A stretch of 64,000 bases of DNA, taken from a virus. The notes below the pieces were generated by a model. It was not told the DNA's origin. It saw only the letters and a program-made list of their open reading frames with translations, and did no database searches. Location of the stretch: positions 1 through 64,000 of IMG/VR virus record IMGVR_UViG_3300034520_000068. One strand, written 5' to 3'. Below are positions 54,797 through 64,000 of the stretch, piece by piece. Position 1 is the stretch's first letter, and every line of letters starts with the position of its first letter. The position numbers and the translations under genes were made by a program.

Positions 54797-56764
54797 TTAG
54801 TTATAGACGTAAAACAATCCATAACTACCCAATTTGTCCAATATGCCGTTGATTTTGATTATCACATCTGACAAAGTAGCACTAGAAGACAACCGTTGCG
54901 CTGTTTGTTGGGAAACGGGAATTGCGCCAAAAAAGCCAATTTCATCATTAAAGCACCATCCACCATAAGCATATGTTATACAATAACTATTTCCTATAGT
55001 CATATCTATACTAGAATTAGGGTAAATATCAAATGTGCCGCTAGTTGCTTCTATGGTGCCCTTGATATCACCTCTATAATAAAAGTCAATCTTAGCCATT
55101 CCTATATCTATTAGTGCCCCATGGAATCTATCGCTACTGTCTTTACAAGCGAACCACCAATTATCCATTTCTATTCTATCATACCCGGGCACATCGGTTC
55201 TTATCAAACTGCCTGTGATAGTGCCACCATTTATAATAACACCGTTTATAGTGCCGCCGTTTATAGTGCCGCCCGTAATGATAGGGCCTTCTATGCTTAT
55301 AGTAGCCTTTATGGTTCCTGCCGTAATTTTATCTGCCGACAAACTCACTATTTTTGCATCAGTAATCGTGGCATTAGCTATCTTTCCGCCAGTTATGGTA
55401 AGATTGGCAATATTGCTATTGGTAATGGTCAGACTGGCTATCTTACTACCTGTAATAGTTGCATTGGCAATCTTATCTGCCGTAATTGTGAGGTCTGCTA
55501 TCTCATTGCTTGTAATCGTTCCTTTCACTATTTTGTCTGCCGTAATAGCCAAGTTGGCAATCTTTTCCGTTGTTATAGTCAAATTTTCTATGCTTTGGCC
55601 ACTTAATTTTCCAATGGAATTAAACACACTCCCCACAAAATCACTCGTATCAAAAGAAGCCTTCAAATCCTCAATAAGCCTTTCCTCCGGGTCGCCCAAT
55701 TCAATTTCACAGTTCCAAGGTTGGAAAAGATTATACCTGTGCCGCAGAATCCTTGGCCGGGGAGAATCGGGAGATACATCAGGGTCAATCACATCCGCCA
55801 TATCGCCTACTGTAAAATCCTCATGATTATATTCCGGCAAAGTGCGCAGGTCGGCAATCTTCACCTTATAGTTATATCTTGGCCGACAGTTCAATGCCAA
55901 TTCTGCGGTTGCCTTATCCTTTAACTCCTGAGCATCGTAAATATCCTGATTTTTGTATATCCCCACATACGTCCGGGAGGTATAGCTGTAATTGGTGATA
56001 TACTTCATGCCGCCGTTGACGGAAGCGATATCCAAATTATCATGCCCGAAAGGATATATCTTTGTATAGATTTTATTCGACTGCGTCCTTGTAATATGCT
56101 TAAGGTTTTTCTTATACCGTATCTGAAAGCCGTTATAAGGCTGCCATATATCGCCCGAACGAAGGCTAACCGTCTTGTTTATGGAATCCCATACAAGATA
56201 CCCGCCCCATATTTCCTGAATCTGTTTTATAAGCTCAAGCCTGCTTGCCTTCTCCATCTCTAAATCATGAATTCCGGGCACGTCTACAGTCCCTACAGAC
56301 CATCCCGAACCGTTTAAAACCGCATAAAGCGCATGACCGGCAGTCCCTACCGCATATCTTCCACCGGATAAATCGGTACCGCCGCCAACAATTATTACCG
56401 TAAGGTCGGCAGGATTGGTGATAGTGGGGTCATTGCAGATGTAAGGCTCCGGGAATTGGTAATCAAGGTCCATCCATCGCTCAACCGCCATTACCTTTGC
56501 CCAGAGCTTGTTATTTTCATCCCGGACTATGTCAATAGCATCGTCCTTGAGCAGGGAATAAACCCTGCCGCCAGCCCAAATCTGGCACTCCGGCGTAAGC
56601 TCCGCTAGCTTTTCGGATGTGGCCGGAAGCTGGAATTCCAGCGTGGATTCGCCGTTAAGCCTGCAATCCACATATACATCTTTTAATCCATCTGCTTTTG
56701 GAGATAAAAAAGCAGATATTTTGCCGTCTGCCGTTTTTATTTCAATATATTTAGGTATCTGCAT
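54797..56764 (-). CDS. Tail-associated (Tal / prophage endopeptidase tail) protein
   Basis: 655 residues. The N-terminal ~370 residues follow the Tal/gp44-like pattern (ISAFLSPKADGLKDVYVDCRL ... WGGYLVWDSINKTVSLRSGDIWQPYNG, discontinuous) of baseplate hub proteins. Residues ~395-510 are tandem short repeats such as ITADKIANATITGSKIA, a beta-helical shaft. The C-terminal ~130 residues may be a receptor-binding tip. Last gene of the late transcript. Confidence 0.82.
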   Translation of the reverse strand: MQIPKYIEIKTADGKISAFLSPKADGLKDVYVDCRLNGESTLEFQLPATSEKLAELTPECQIWAGGRVYSLLKDDAIDIVRDENNKLWAKVMAVERWMDLDYQFPEPYICNDPTITNPADLTVIIVGGGTDLSGGRYAVGTAGHALYAVLNGSGWSVGTVDVPGIHDLEMEKASRLELIKQIQEIWGGYLVWDSINKTVSLRSGDIWQPYNGFQIRYKKNLKHITRTQSNKIYTKIYPFGHDNLDIASVNGGMKYITNYSYTSRTYVGIYKNQDIYDAQELKDKATAELALNCRPRYNYKVKIADLRTLPEYNHEDFTVGDMADVIDPDVSPDSPRPRILRHRYNLFQPWNCEIELGDPEERLIEDLKASFDTSDFVGSVFNSIGKLSGQSIENLTITTEKIANLAITADKIVKGTITSNEIADLTITADKIANATITGSKIASLTITNSNIANLTITGGKIANATITDAKIVSLSADKITAGTIKATISIEGPIITGGTINGGTINGVIINGGTITGSLIRTDVPGYDRIEMDNWWFACKDSSDRFHGALIDIGMAKIDFYYRGDIKGTIEATSGTFDIYPNSSIDMTIGNSYCITYAYGGWCFNDEIGFFGAIPVSQQTAQRLSSSATLSDVIIKINGILDKLGSYGLFYVYN

Positions 56765-56776
56765 TGTATCAACTCC

Positions 56777-57697
56777 CTATAGCCACCTATCTCTCCACTT
56801 TATCCTTGTTGTTGAAATGGAAGGAACAACCGATGCGCTTATTCCTGGTTGCAACATATAGTCGATGGCGCCTGAAACATTGGCTATCATATTGCTTGAG
56901 CCTATTTTTGCGGTCTGTGCGCCGGTATCAATTACCAGCGTTTGGCCTGAGGCAATAGTGCCGATATATGAGATAATCGAAGTACCAATGGAAACTGTCG
57001 GATTATTCGCAGGCCCCGGAATCTCAATTAATATCGGCGTCTCAAAAGTGCCAGAATTGACGATAACTCCTGCACCCGTCTGTATATGCTGTTCTCTGCT
57101 TTCGATGAACGGCTGGCACATCTTAAAAGGTATGGTAAACTCCATCCAGTCGGCATATTTTGTCAGGTCGATTTTGCCCGCATACTTAACCTCATACTGC
57201 ACGTCGATGTCGTCAAGAAATACCAGTTTCTTTGTTCCTGAAACCGGATTGAGATACTTCGCTATCGTGCGTTTCAACTGCTCCTTTTGCAGGGTAGTAA
57301 GGCCGTCCGGTGTAGCAACGTGCAGTTCAATGGCCCTCGCCTTGAATTCACTCCCGAAGTCAATCTCGCCATGCCTGCCGGGTATTTCTTCAGTCATATC
57401 CCTTGTTTGCGGCATAAGCTCATGTCTGCTGTCACGAAGGACAATTACACCCAAAGGATTCAAATCGCCTTCGCATGTCATGACAAAATACGCATCGGCA
57501 GGGAATTGGCTCAAATCGCTGATAGAATCAACACCTGAACCCGAATCCGATACAGACATGCTTGCAAGGATGGAAATAAGTTCCTGCCCCAGTGCCGCGT
57601 CGGAGACTTCGATAATGTAATAAGCGGCGGAGTTGTAGTTTGCCCCGCCGCCTTTCACGCCTGCGTTGTATAGGACGCCTGAATTATAATTTGCCAT
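56777..57697 (-). CDS. Distal tail protein (Dit)
   Basis: 306 residues from ATG 57697, with AAAGGAGGTC upstream. The block SRHELMPQTRDMTEEIPGRHGEIDFGSEFKARAI (discontinuous) followed by LDDIDVQYEVKYAGKIDLTKYADWMEFTIPFKMCQPF is the conserved core of Gram-positive phage Dit proteins, which form the hexameric hub under the tail tube. Followed directly by the Tal gene, the standard pair. Confidence 0.88.
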   Translation of the reverse strand: MANYNSGVLYNAGVKGGGANYNSAAYYIIEVSDAALGQELISILASMSVSDSGSGVDSISDLSQFPADAYFVMTCEGDLNPLGVIVLRDSRHELMPQTRDMTEEIPGRHGEIDFGSEFKARAIELHVATPDGLTTLQKEQLKRTIAKYLNPVSGTKKLVFLDDIDVQYEVKYAGKIDLTKYADWMEFTIPFKMCQPFIESREQHIQTGAGVIVNSGTFETPILIEIPGPANNPTVSIGTSIISYIGTIASGQTLVIDTGAQTAKIGSSNMIANVSGAIDYMLQPGISASVVPSISTTRIKWRDRWL

Positions 57698-57740
57698 AAA
57701 AAAGACCTCCTTTCGGAGAGGGGTGTTACATATAATAAGT

Positions 57741-57977
57741 CTACTGTGCATTTACCTTTTGTTGCCAAGCTGATATTATTTCTGGAGTCCAATAATTGTA
57801 AATTAGTTGCTTAAATGTTGTATTACCTATATAAGTTTCTACAGCTTGGTTATCCCCTGGTTGAATAGCCCTCGCAAAGTTATAATCTATATATCCGTCA
57901 TCATATTTTACTATCGCAATTAACTCAATTTGCCCATCCTCACGAATATTAATTGATTTTGTTTTTATAACTTCCAC
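57741..57977 (-). CDS. Small tail-module protein (XkdW-like position)
   Basis: 78 residues. Beta-rich N-terminus (INIREDGQIELIAIVKYDDGY), then TYIGNTTFKQLIYNYWTPEII. Probably an accessory to the fibre gene upstream; assignment by position. Confidence 0.55.
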   Translation of the reverse strand: MEVIKTKSINIREDGQIELIAIVKYDDGYIDYNFARAIQPGDNQAVETYIGNTTFKQLIYNYWTPEIISAWQQKVNAQ

Positions 57978-57988
57978 ATTAATCCCTC

Positions 57989-58807
57989 CTAATCAGTTAG
58001 ATATGTTGCTGAAAAGTCAAGCGTAGAACCATTTTGTAACGCACTGACATCTACAGCACTCGATGATGTTTGATTGTCTCCACCTGCGAATAAATATATG
58101 TTGCCAGTACCTTGTATTATTTTTCCAGTAAGAACATCAAAACCAGTTGGCATGTCAAATTTTATAAACCTGGCAATCGCTATCCCTGCGGGATAATTCG
58201 CAGCACAGACAAACGGCAGACCGTCTATATACAATTCTCCTGCCATAGCGGTATCTTTTGTAGCCACAGCTATACGAGCTTGAATTATAACTACATTATC
58301 AATTTTAGTATATTTTCCCGCGTTATAAACATAAATTGTGTTTCCTGGTGTTACAGAACCTTTGAAAACAGGTGCCCATGTTCCCTTTTGGATTAATAAT
58401 CCATGTACTGTCTTTTGAGTCACATTATCGGCCAAATGCGTAGCAAGTTTGTTCCCATCTGTCTTAGTCCTGTAAACATCCGCCGTAAAAACATCCGTTG
58501 CGGTTGCAGACGGGCTTAAAATTATCGCACCACCGCCATAATCTATCGTAAAACCACTTGTAATTTGCACACCGTTCTTTTTTATCACAGGAGCAGGAGA
58601 AGCCGCCCAGTTGCGCTTTCCTTCGGGAGCTTGATAAATGCGGTATCTGTCAGTTTCTGATATATATACTTCAGTTAAAGGCACATTGGTTTCAGCCTCT
58701 AACTGCACATCAAGAATGTCCTCAATTTTGCCAATAGCTTCCTGCAGGCCGGAAATATGCGTAGAGCGGATTTCAGAAGTCTGTGGGTCCTGCCAGTTTG
58801 TCTTCAT
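57989..58807 (-). CDS. Tail fibre / baseplate protein
   Basis: 272 residues. N-terminal helical region (THISGLQEAIGKIEDIL) then beta-rich, Gly/Thr-rich repeats typical of fibres. It contains no recognisable enzymatic motif. Sits between the HNH gene and the Dit/Tal pair. Confidence 0.6.
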   Translation of the reverse strand: MKTNWQDPQTSEIRSTHISGLQEAIGKIEDILDVQLEAETNVPLTEVYISETDRYRIYQAPEGKRNWAASPAPVIKKNGVQITSGFTIDYGGGAIILSPSATATDVFTADVYRTKTDGNKLATHLADNVTQKTVHGLLIQKGTWAPVFKGSVTPGNTIYVYNAGKYTKIDNVVIIQARIAVATKDTAMAGELYIDGLPFVCAANYPAGIAIARFIKFDMPTGFDVLTGKIIQGTGNIYLFAGGDNQTSSSAVDVSALQNGSTLDFSATYLTD

Positions 58808-58830
58808 AAGATGTCACCACCCTTTAATAA

Positions 58831-59631
58831 TTAAGACGAGCAATTAGATTTACTCGTCTCATTAGCTGAGTTTAGTTTATTTTTAAGTTCGCTGATTTCT
58901 TGTTCAAGTTCACGAATTTTCTGTTGCAATATGTCTTTAAGCTTTGGAGTTTTTGCCGCTTGTTTCCCAGATATTTTGGCATGTTGTCTTTCTGGGAGAT
59001 TTATAAGATTTTCAGGTCTATTATCATTGCGGATTCCATTAATATGATGGACAACCTCGCCAGGTTCAAGAAATCTGCCTATCTTTTGTTCACAAACAAG
59101 AATATGTTCGAAGACATACCCTTTTGAATTTGCCCTTGGATGCCACGGCGCTTTAACCCTTACGTATCCACTACGTGCATCTTCGATTCTTCCACCTTTC
59201 CAATTGCAATGTTGTTCCATTGGCTTCCACGGAGTGACAAAAGTACCTTTTTTAATTTTTATATTTATCGCTTCTTTAATAGTTCTTTTTGGTACGCCGT
59301 GTTTCTTTAAAATTTTATCTACACCAGAGTATGATAGCCCAACAATTTTGCCTATCTCATAAGATGAAAGTCCACTCTTATAAAGTTCAATCACTTTTTC
59401 ATCGGAAAAATTTTGCTTACGCAATGATGGTCTTGACTTGCCAGTTCTTTTTACGGCTGCCAATTTATTTCTTTCTTCTAATGTTCTAAGTGCATTATGT
59501 TCTTTAAGTATTTTTATAATTGGAGCAACGCTACAGTCGTATTTCTTTGCAATTTCATTTGTTGAAAGGCCGTTTTTGTAAAGTTGAAGTATATCATTTT
59601 GATTTTCATAAACTTTTTTACATCTATACAT
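58831..59631 (-). CDS. HNH homing-type endonuclease with two HTH units
   Basis: 266 residues from ATG 59631 (a TTG two codons upstream is possible). Two HTH segments (ILQLYKNGLSTNEIAKKYDCS and VIELYKSGLSSYEIGKIVGLS, both discontinuous) precede the HNH motif (EHILVCEQKIGRFLEPGEVVHHINGIRNDNRPENL in pieces). A C-terminal coiled coil follows. It is a mobile gene inserted between two tail genes, not an intron within one. Confidence 0.88.
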   Translation of the reverse strand: MYRCKKVYENQNDILQLYKNGLSTNEIAKKYDCSVAPIIKILKEHNALRTLEERNKLAAVKRTGKSRPSLRKQNFSDEKVIELYKSGLSSYEIGKIVGLSYSGVDKILKKHGVPKRTIKEAINIKIKKGTFVTPWKPMEQHCNWKGGRIEDARSGYVRVKAPWHPRANSKGYVFEHILVCEQKIGRFLEPGEVVHHINGIRNDNRPENLINLPERQHAKISGKQAAKTPKLKDILQQKIRELEQEISELKNKLNSANETSKSNCSS

Positions 59632-59647
59632 AATCAAGCCCTCATAA

Positions 59648-60211
59648 TTATACTAATGTAATTTGTAGGCTTAGGCACCAAGTATCCGTAGACGATTTCA
59701 CGCCATGATTTTCCACTTTGCGGCATAGATTGACCGCACTATCACTATTGCCGTTCGCTACAGTAAATTCCTGCCACTCGAAAGCCGCTTCGTTTGAGCC
59801 AAATGTTGCCCTGAAAGTGATTGTCTGATTGCTTATCTGTGGATATGTCGGGTCCATAGGCTTATACAGCTTGCTTGAACCCTGCAAGCCGGTTTGAGAA
59901 GCCGTAGCAGCTGTTGTCCCGTTGCCTACGCCAATGTAGGAATTGGCACTGTCAAAATGCGCCGAAGATGCACCTGCTATCAGCTTCCACATCTCCGTTA
60001 TGCCTTCGGCAAGAAGCATATTTCCTGCAAATTCCTCCACGGCATACAGCCTGCCGTGTGCGTCGTACTTCTCAATCTTCCACTTTGGCCGCCACTTTGC
60101 GGATTCAACAACACCCATACCAGCATTAACGGATACGTTGACATCGCCCCTGCCGACAACGGCAAAAGGCGTATTTTTCAAAAGCAGGTTAAGAAAACTT
60201 TTCAGGTCCAT
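59648..60211 (-). CDS. Tail/structural protein
   Basis: 187 residues from ATG 60211, with GGGGTGATGGC upstream. EEFAGNMLLAEGITEMWKLIAG and YIGVGNGTTAATASQTGL resemble the N-terminal domain of phage structural proteins that carry a solvent-exposed head or fibre decoration. Beta-rich C-terminus. Role inferred from location. Confidence 0.6.
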   Translation of the reverse strand: MDLKSFLNLLLKNTPFAVVGRGDVNVSVNAGMGVVESAKWRPKWKIEKYDAHGRLYAVEEFAGNMLLAEGITEMWKLIAGASSAHFDSANSYIGVGNGTTAATASQTGLQGSSKLYKPMDPTYPQISNQTITFRATFGSNEAAFEWQEFTVANGNSDSAVNLCRKVENHGVKSSTDTWCLSLQITLV

Positions 60212-60235
60212 GCCATCACCCCAAATCATACGAAA

Positions 60236-60264
60236 TAGAAAAGCCGTCCCAAAAGGAACGGCTT
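60236..60264 (-). terminator. Terminator-like hairpin between lysis and fibre genes
   Basis: AAGCCGT-C-CC and GG-A-ACGGCTT around AAAA, with TTTTCTATTTC following in the transcript. It separates the lysis block from the fibre block. Confidence 0.6.
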
Positions 60265-60278
60265 TCTGCCGATACAGT

Positions 60279-60605
60279 TTATTTCACTGAATCATTCACC
60301 TTGCCATCATCCAGCATGTCTTTCGCCAGATTATACCATTCTTGCAATTCCTTTCTAAACATATCCTCGGTAATGAACACCCTGAGCCATGCAGGGATAA
60401 CGGTATAATACATTTTTTGGAATACAGCATTGAATTTCCCAGTCCCGTATGCGTCGGCATATATCTTTTCTGCCGACAGCATGAGAGCATAAGCCTGCAT
60501 CCGGAGTTTCGTCCACTGTTTGGTGAGAATAAGATGTATGACATAAGCCACAAAAGCCGCCACTACAAGGATTACAAACCAATTCTGAATTAGGATTTCC
60601 TTCAC
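60279..60605 (-). CDS. Small membrane protein, LLH-type holin candidate
   Basis: 108 residues. One N-terminal transmembrane helix (FVILVVAAFVAYVIHLIL), then a long soluble helical part (LMLSAEKIYADAYGTGKFNAV). Similar in plan to LL-H holins. As a second membrane protein of the lysis block it could be a holin or an antiholin. Confidence 0.6.
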   Translation of the reverse strand: MKEILIQNWFVILVVAAFVAYVIHLILTKQWTKLRMQAYALMLSAEKIYADAYGTGKFNAVFQKMYYTVIPAWLRVFITEDMFRKELQEWYNLAKDMLDDGKVNDSVK

Positions 60606-60631
60606 GAAAAATCACTCTCCTAAAAAATTTT

Positions 60632-61252
60632 TTATTTCAGCTTCTCAATCAATCTCACCAATGTCGATGCCAACTCCGCTCTTGTAACATTTCTGTCCGG
60701 TTTGAAGCTACCATCTTTATAGCCACTCATAAGTCCATCAGCAATAACTTTTTTTATGGCCGCCTCCGCCCAGTGACCCTCGTAATCCTTCGCCATATTG
60801 TTCAACACCTCCTCGATTTGCACCATGTATTTGGCGATTTTCTTGGCCCAATTCTTGTCCGTTGCATATTTCACATTCATGCCGGTAAGAGTCGGGCCAT
60901 TGTAATATTTGCCTGTAGAAGAAAGATAATTTTTGGCAACATACTTCGCCACATACAAAATGCAGTCCTCGAAAGAATCAAAAGTATATGCGCTGTTATA
61001 CGGGTCGCTGTCGTATGCGCCGAATCCGAAAAGGTTTTTCTTATTCTGCGCAATTCTGCTCTTGCCCCAGTTAGATTCGTGCACTGCATGTGCGCAAAGA
61101 TAATGAGCACTCACACCATATTCCCTTTCGGCCTCCATAAAAGCCGAACCCAAGCCTGCCATCGGAGTACCTTTGAGGAATTTGTTCAAAACAACATAAT
61201 TCACATCCGATGGCTTGGTAAGGTCTAAAGTTAAATACTTATCTATGCTCAT
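60632..61252 (-). CDS. Endo-beta-N-acetylglucosaminidase with SLH domain
   Basis: 206 residues. The glucosaminidase core has the catalytic Glu in [12 protein letters not shown] (E59) and [15 protein letters not shown]. Residues ~150-206 are one S-layer homology motif ([25 protein letters not shown] in pieces, ending [13 protein letters not shown]), which anchors to secondary cell-wall polymer. Cleaves peptidoglycan glycan. The SLH domain suggests a host with an S-layer. Confidence 0.9.
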   Translation of the reverse strand: MSIDKYLTLDLTKPSDVNYVVLNKFLKGTPMAGLGSAFMEAEREYGVSAHYLCAHAVHESNWGKSRIAQNKKNLFGFGAYDSDPYNSAYTFDSFEDCILYVAKYVAKNYLSSTGKYYNGPTLTGMNVKYATDKNWAKKIAKYMVQIEEVLNNMAKDYEGHWAEAAIKKVIADGLMSGYKDGSFKPDRNVTRAELASTLVRLIEKLK

Positions 61253-61267
61253 TGTCTTACACCTTCT

Positions 61268-62254
61268 TTATTCCAGAAGCTCTATTTCGATATCCTTGTT
61301 GCCTTCCACCACATGAATTTTGCGCCTGCCGATTGCTGGAAGAATTGCTTCGGCCTCTATCTTTCCGTTGTTGTTTCTCCACCAGTTGATTGATTCGGCA
61401 TGTTCAGCCTCAAACATACCACGGAAGGGAATGACGAAATATCCCGGCGATACAATCTGCGGAGCTATGGTCGCTTCTATAATCCGCTTTTGCAAGTCGG
61501 TTATAGCCCAGATTTCCTGTATGCCCCTATAGTTATACGGCATATAGCACAGGCCGTTCTTTCCCCATTCTTTGCCCCATGAGTTTAAAATAATGAGATA
61601 TACTTTATTATTCTTCGTAAAAAATCCCACGCAAGTAAGCGAATGATAGCCCCTGAGACTGCCGCTTGTATACGATGTAAGATATCCGTCTGAACCGACA
61701 TTATCAAAATCAGAATAAACTCCTATGCATACATTTATAGCGCCGCACTTCATTATAGCAGTTCTTATCTCATCGGCATCCTGGCTAATTGCTACATAGG
61801 ATTTCTTTTTATAGTTAGAGGCTTGCTTTAACAATTTGTCTTTATTTTTGAGAACGGCTTCGTAACATTCGGAAAAAGTGCCTATTACTGGCAGACTGTC
61901 ATATTCGCATACCCCGTCCTCGCAAAGCTGCGCCCACGCTTCTCTTGGCTCCATGCCCTCGCCCATGTACATTCCCGTGTCACGATTGCCGTAAATCCAG
62001 CCTGGAGAAACACGTCTAAAATTGCCTGTTTCAAGATATTCCTGCTGCTCGGTGATTGCCGCACCTGTAAATGCAACGCACATACTGGTATATCCCTGGT
62101 CGTATACTGGAATGTCTTCTTCTTTTTCATAAGGTGGCACCAAGTAATAGTCGGGAAAATCTTTTTCAACGTCAACAAATTGAGTTAAACGATAGTCTCT
62201 ATAGTCTGGCCTGGATGGAATTACTCCCAATGGCCGTTTGCTAAAATCCATCGT
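61268..62254 (-). CDS. Papain-family (C1) cysteine peptidase
   Basis: 328 residues from ATG 62254 (AAAGGGGATGAAACG upstream). Oxyanion Gln52 and catalytic Cys58 in DQGYTSMCVAF, His203 in GYHSLTCVGF and Asn223 in LNSWGKEWG. The C-terminal ~70 residues form a separate domain. It lies between the holin and glucosaminidase genes. A protein- or peptide-degrading enzyme in the lysis cassette could cut the S-layer or peptide cross-links. Confidence 0.88.
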   Translation of the reverse strand, partial: TMDFSKRPLGVIPSRPDYRDYRLTQFVDVEKDFPDYYLVPPYEKEEDIPVYDQGYTSMCVAFTGAAITEQQEYLETGNFRRVSPGWIYGNRDTGMYMGEGMEPREAWAQLCEDGVCEYDSLPVIGTFSECYEAVLKNKDKLLKQASNYKKKSYVAISQDADEIRTAIMKCGAINVCIGVYSDFDNVGSDGYLTSYTSGSLRGYHSLTCVGFFTKNNKVYLIILNSWGKEWGKNGLCYMPYNYRGIQEIWAITDLQKRIIEATIAPQIVSPGYFVIPFRGMFEAEHAESINWWRNNNGKIEAEAILPAIGRRKIHVVEGNKDIEIELLE

Positions 62255-62265
62255 TTCATCCCCTT

Positions 62266-62751
62266 TCATTTCTTTTCATCATCCCCTTTTGGGATAACTT
62301 CATCTTCTTTCTTCTTCACCCAAAACAAAAGGGGCTGAAGGTAGTCAGCCCCCGCATCAATCAGATTCTCGATATTGCTGGCGAATTCACGGAAGAATAA
62401 AAATGAATAAATCACAGTAGCCACCGCATTGTTGATATAAGTCAATCCCACAAACCGCATTGAAAGCCCTGCAAGAATTTGTATAACCAGATACGACACG
62501 ATTTTCACGGATGTTTTATGATACATGGCGTCTGAACTCCACGCCTTCGTTTTTATCGACCTAATAACGCCGCCATTCTTCATGAATATGGCAAACCATC
62601 GGGTAAAAAGGTCCAAAACTACGGCAACCCATAAAGCAATACACCATGCAACAAAACTTTTGTTTGGAAACATAAGATATGTTATTGCCGCTCCGAACAA
62701 GGCAATAGCAGGCTTTACAGTGGCATATGCTTTTTCAAAAATCTCATACAT
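62266..62751 (-). CDS. Holin, toxin-secretion/phage-lysis family
   Basis: 161 residues. Hydrophobic segments near residues 10-30, 33-53, 82-100 and 105-122, with LDLFTRWFAIFMKNG, match the Phage_holin_4-type family. The C-terminus is charged (KKKEDEVIPKGDDEKK), as in holins. It would permeabilise the membrane to release lytic enzymes. Confidence 0.85.
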   Translation of the reverse strand: MYEIFEKAYATVKPAIALFGAAITYLMFPNKSFVAWCIALWVAVVLDLFTRWFAIFMKNGGVIRSIKTKAWSSDAMYHKTSVKIVSYLVIQILAGLSMRFVGLTYINNAVATVIYSFLFFREFASNIENLIDAGADYLQPLLFWVKKKEDEVIPKGDDEKK

Positions 62752-62774
62752 AGCATACCTTCTTTCATGTAAAA

Positions 62775-64000
62775 TTACAGAGCTAAAACAGCCCTGCGGA
62801 GTTCACGAGACAATATTTCGCTATCAACCTCATCCTCCATATGCATATTCTCTACATTCAGCAAAGGCCCGTTGAATATTTTACGATTATCAACAGAACT
62901 GGTCGTAACATTGCTCTGTGACTGTTGCACTGGCCTTGCATAGAGGGCCGATATCAATGATTCAAGTTTTTTCGACAAATCTGGAGGGAATATCAATTCT
63001 CCGGGTGCAAGATAAGCGGCACCATACGATAGAACCTTTGAACCTTCGTGGGATTTTGGAAGTGTCTTAAGATATTCTTTGGCCTGTTCATAATTCATGC
63101 TGTGCAGGTTGTTTGCCACCCTTGAGCTTAATTCTTCAAGCTCATCATATAATGATGTGGCCTTTGTCGCTGCGCTTTTGTCGCCTAATACTTCATACTG
63201 CCTCTTTAAATCCACTATCTGGCTTGCAAGGGAATATATCTGTTGATTTTTGCTCATGGATGATGCCGTTTCGTTGTATCTTTCCAGAATATCTTCAATT
63301 TCTGAATAATCCCCTGCTTCCAAAGCCTCGGAAAGCGGTTTAAGATAGTTATCTTTCACCTGTTCAAACATATCCTTCGCCATAGCGCCTGCAGCGGCTA
63401 TCATATTAATGCTATGTTCGTCAAAGGCTTTTTCTATCAGCTTATATGATTTTTGTAATTTCTCCCTTTCCTCTCTTGCCGCTTCTTCTATTGCATCTAT
63501 TTCATCCTCGGCGGCTTTCTTTTTATCCTCAAGCTTCTGCCTTTGAAGTTCAACTTCTCGGTCATGCTCGGCCTCGTCAATCTGCTTGTTTATATCGGCA
63601 ACCTTCTGCCGTGCTTCCTCGCTGGTACGAACACTCCAATATGCAAGCTGTTCTTTTAGGTCGGCCATTTTCTGCTCATAACTGTATTCGGATTCCTGCC
63701 GGTCGAGAAGGTCAAGCTCTTTTTCGATTCCGTCAATGATTTCTTGCTGTGCCTTTTTCTTGGCTTCGGCTTCATCCTCGATTTGCTGTATGCGCTCATC
63801 GTATGCGTCTTTTATGGCTTGTTGCTGTTCTCTCAAAAGGTCTTTATATAAATCAAACAATTTCTCTGTCCGTCTATATTCATCCTCAACAGAAGCAGCT
63901 TTGGTGGAATATAATTGCTTATATGCGTCGATTTGCTGCTGAACAGTATAAAGGCCGAGTCTAGCCAGATGCTGGATTCTGGTTTCTTCGCTTGAATAAA
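62775..64000 (-). CDS. Tail tape measure protein, C-terminal part (cut by window edge)
   Basis: Open from the window edge (first whole codon at 63998) through 408 codons. Long charged coiled coil (KKKAQQEIIDGIEKELDLL and similar, residues about 50-190 of the fragment), then a C-terminus (GAAYLAPGELIFPPDLSKKL and LLNVENMHMEDEVDSEI) typical of tape measure ends. Probably the end of the gene that starts at 1779. Frames do not match across a direct join (64000 to 1), so some sequence is missing from the window. Confidence 0.85.
   Translation of the reverse strand, partial: YSSEETRIQHLARLGLYTVQQQIDAYKQLYSTKAASVEDEYRRTEKLFDLYKDLLREQQQAIKDAYDERIQQIEDEAEAKKKAQQEIIDGIEKELDLLDRQESEYSYEQKMADLKEQLAYWSVRTSEEARQKVADINKQIDEAEHDREVELQRQKLEDKKKAAEDEIDAIEEAAREEREKLQKSYKLIEKAFDEHSINMIAAAGAMAKDMFEQVKDNYLKPLSEALEAGDYSEIEDILERYNETASSMSKNQQIYSLASQIVDLKRQYEVLGDKSAATKATSLYDELEELSSRVANNLHSMNYEQAKEYLKTLPKSHEGSKVLSYGAAYLAPGELIFPPDLSKKLESLISALYARPVQQSQSNVTTSSVDNRKIFNGPLLNVENMHMEDEVDSEILSRELRRAVLAL

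Overview
The window looks like almost all of a temperate, long-tailed (siphovirus-type) phage genome from a Firmicutes host, probably class Clostridia. Shine-Dalgarno sites are strong and GGAGG-like, GTG/TTG starts are common, the lytic enzyme carries an S-layer-homology domain, and head, tail, lysis, lysogeny, recombination and replication modules are all present. Nothing recognisably host-derived flanks it. A tape-measure gene is cut by both ends of the window: its N-terminal 593 codons run off the left edge and its C-terminus runs in from the right. The simplest reading is a circular or circularly permuted genome slightly longer than 64 kb, because joining the two ends directly would break the reading frame.

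Late module, minus strand, 21.1 kb down to 1 and continuing from 64 kb down to 54.8 kb. Its first transcript is a non-coding, very structured RNA of about 590 nt (20503-21098) with a tRNA-like 5' domain. After it come small regulators, a tRNA-Gln, a GGQ release-factor-like protein, nucleotide-metabolism genes, large terminase, a cargo block (DNA methyltransferase, glycosyltransferase, second methyltransferase), portal, protease/scaffold, decoration protein, major capsid, connectors, tail tube, chaperones and tape measure. Across the window ends follow holin, papain-like peptidase, glucosaminidase-SLH, tail/fibre proteins, an HNH endonuclease, distal tail protein and tail-associated protein.

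Divergent control region, 21.1-22.5 kb. It has no protein gene but holds three different repeat clusters and the early promoter. One cluster is a helically phased CGTGCA array directly upstream of the structured-RNA promoter.

Early module A, plus strand, 22.5-28.6 kb: about 17 small genes with GC-rich structured leaders and a recurring TTTAT-N15-TTCAT element. They include a predicted ADP-ribosyltransferase, an HNH-repeat DNA-binding protein and a short tyrosine recombinase. A promoter-to-terminator non-coding RNA (28627-28903) and an attP site that is the 3' part of a tRNA-Ala(GGC) gene follow.

Lysogeny module, minus strand, 29.1-31.0 kb: integrase, ImmA/IrrE peptidase and XRE repressor, facing a Cro-like gene and an antirepressor across an operator region.

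Early module B, plus strand, 31.3-53.6 kb: small zinc-ribbon and membrane proteins, Rad50-like ATPase, RecT, a metallo-beta-lactamase-fold protein apparently needing a +1 frameshift at an RF2-type site, a DnaD-like initiator, DnaC-like loader, SSB, Dam methylase, PAPS-reductase-like PP-loop protein, RuvC-like resolvase, sigma-like regulator and SpoU methyltransferase. A moron with a perfect consensus promoter (54.1 kb) sits at the convergent junction with the late operon. No tools were run, so all family assignments rest on motif recognition by eye.
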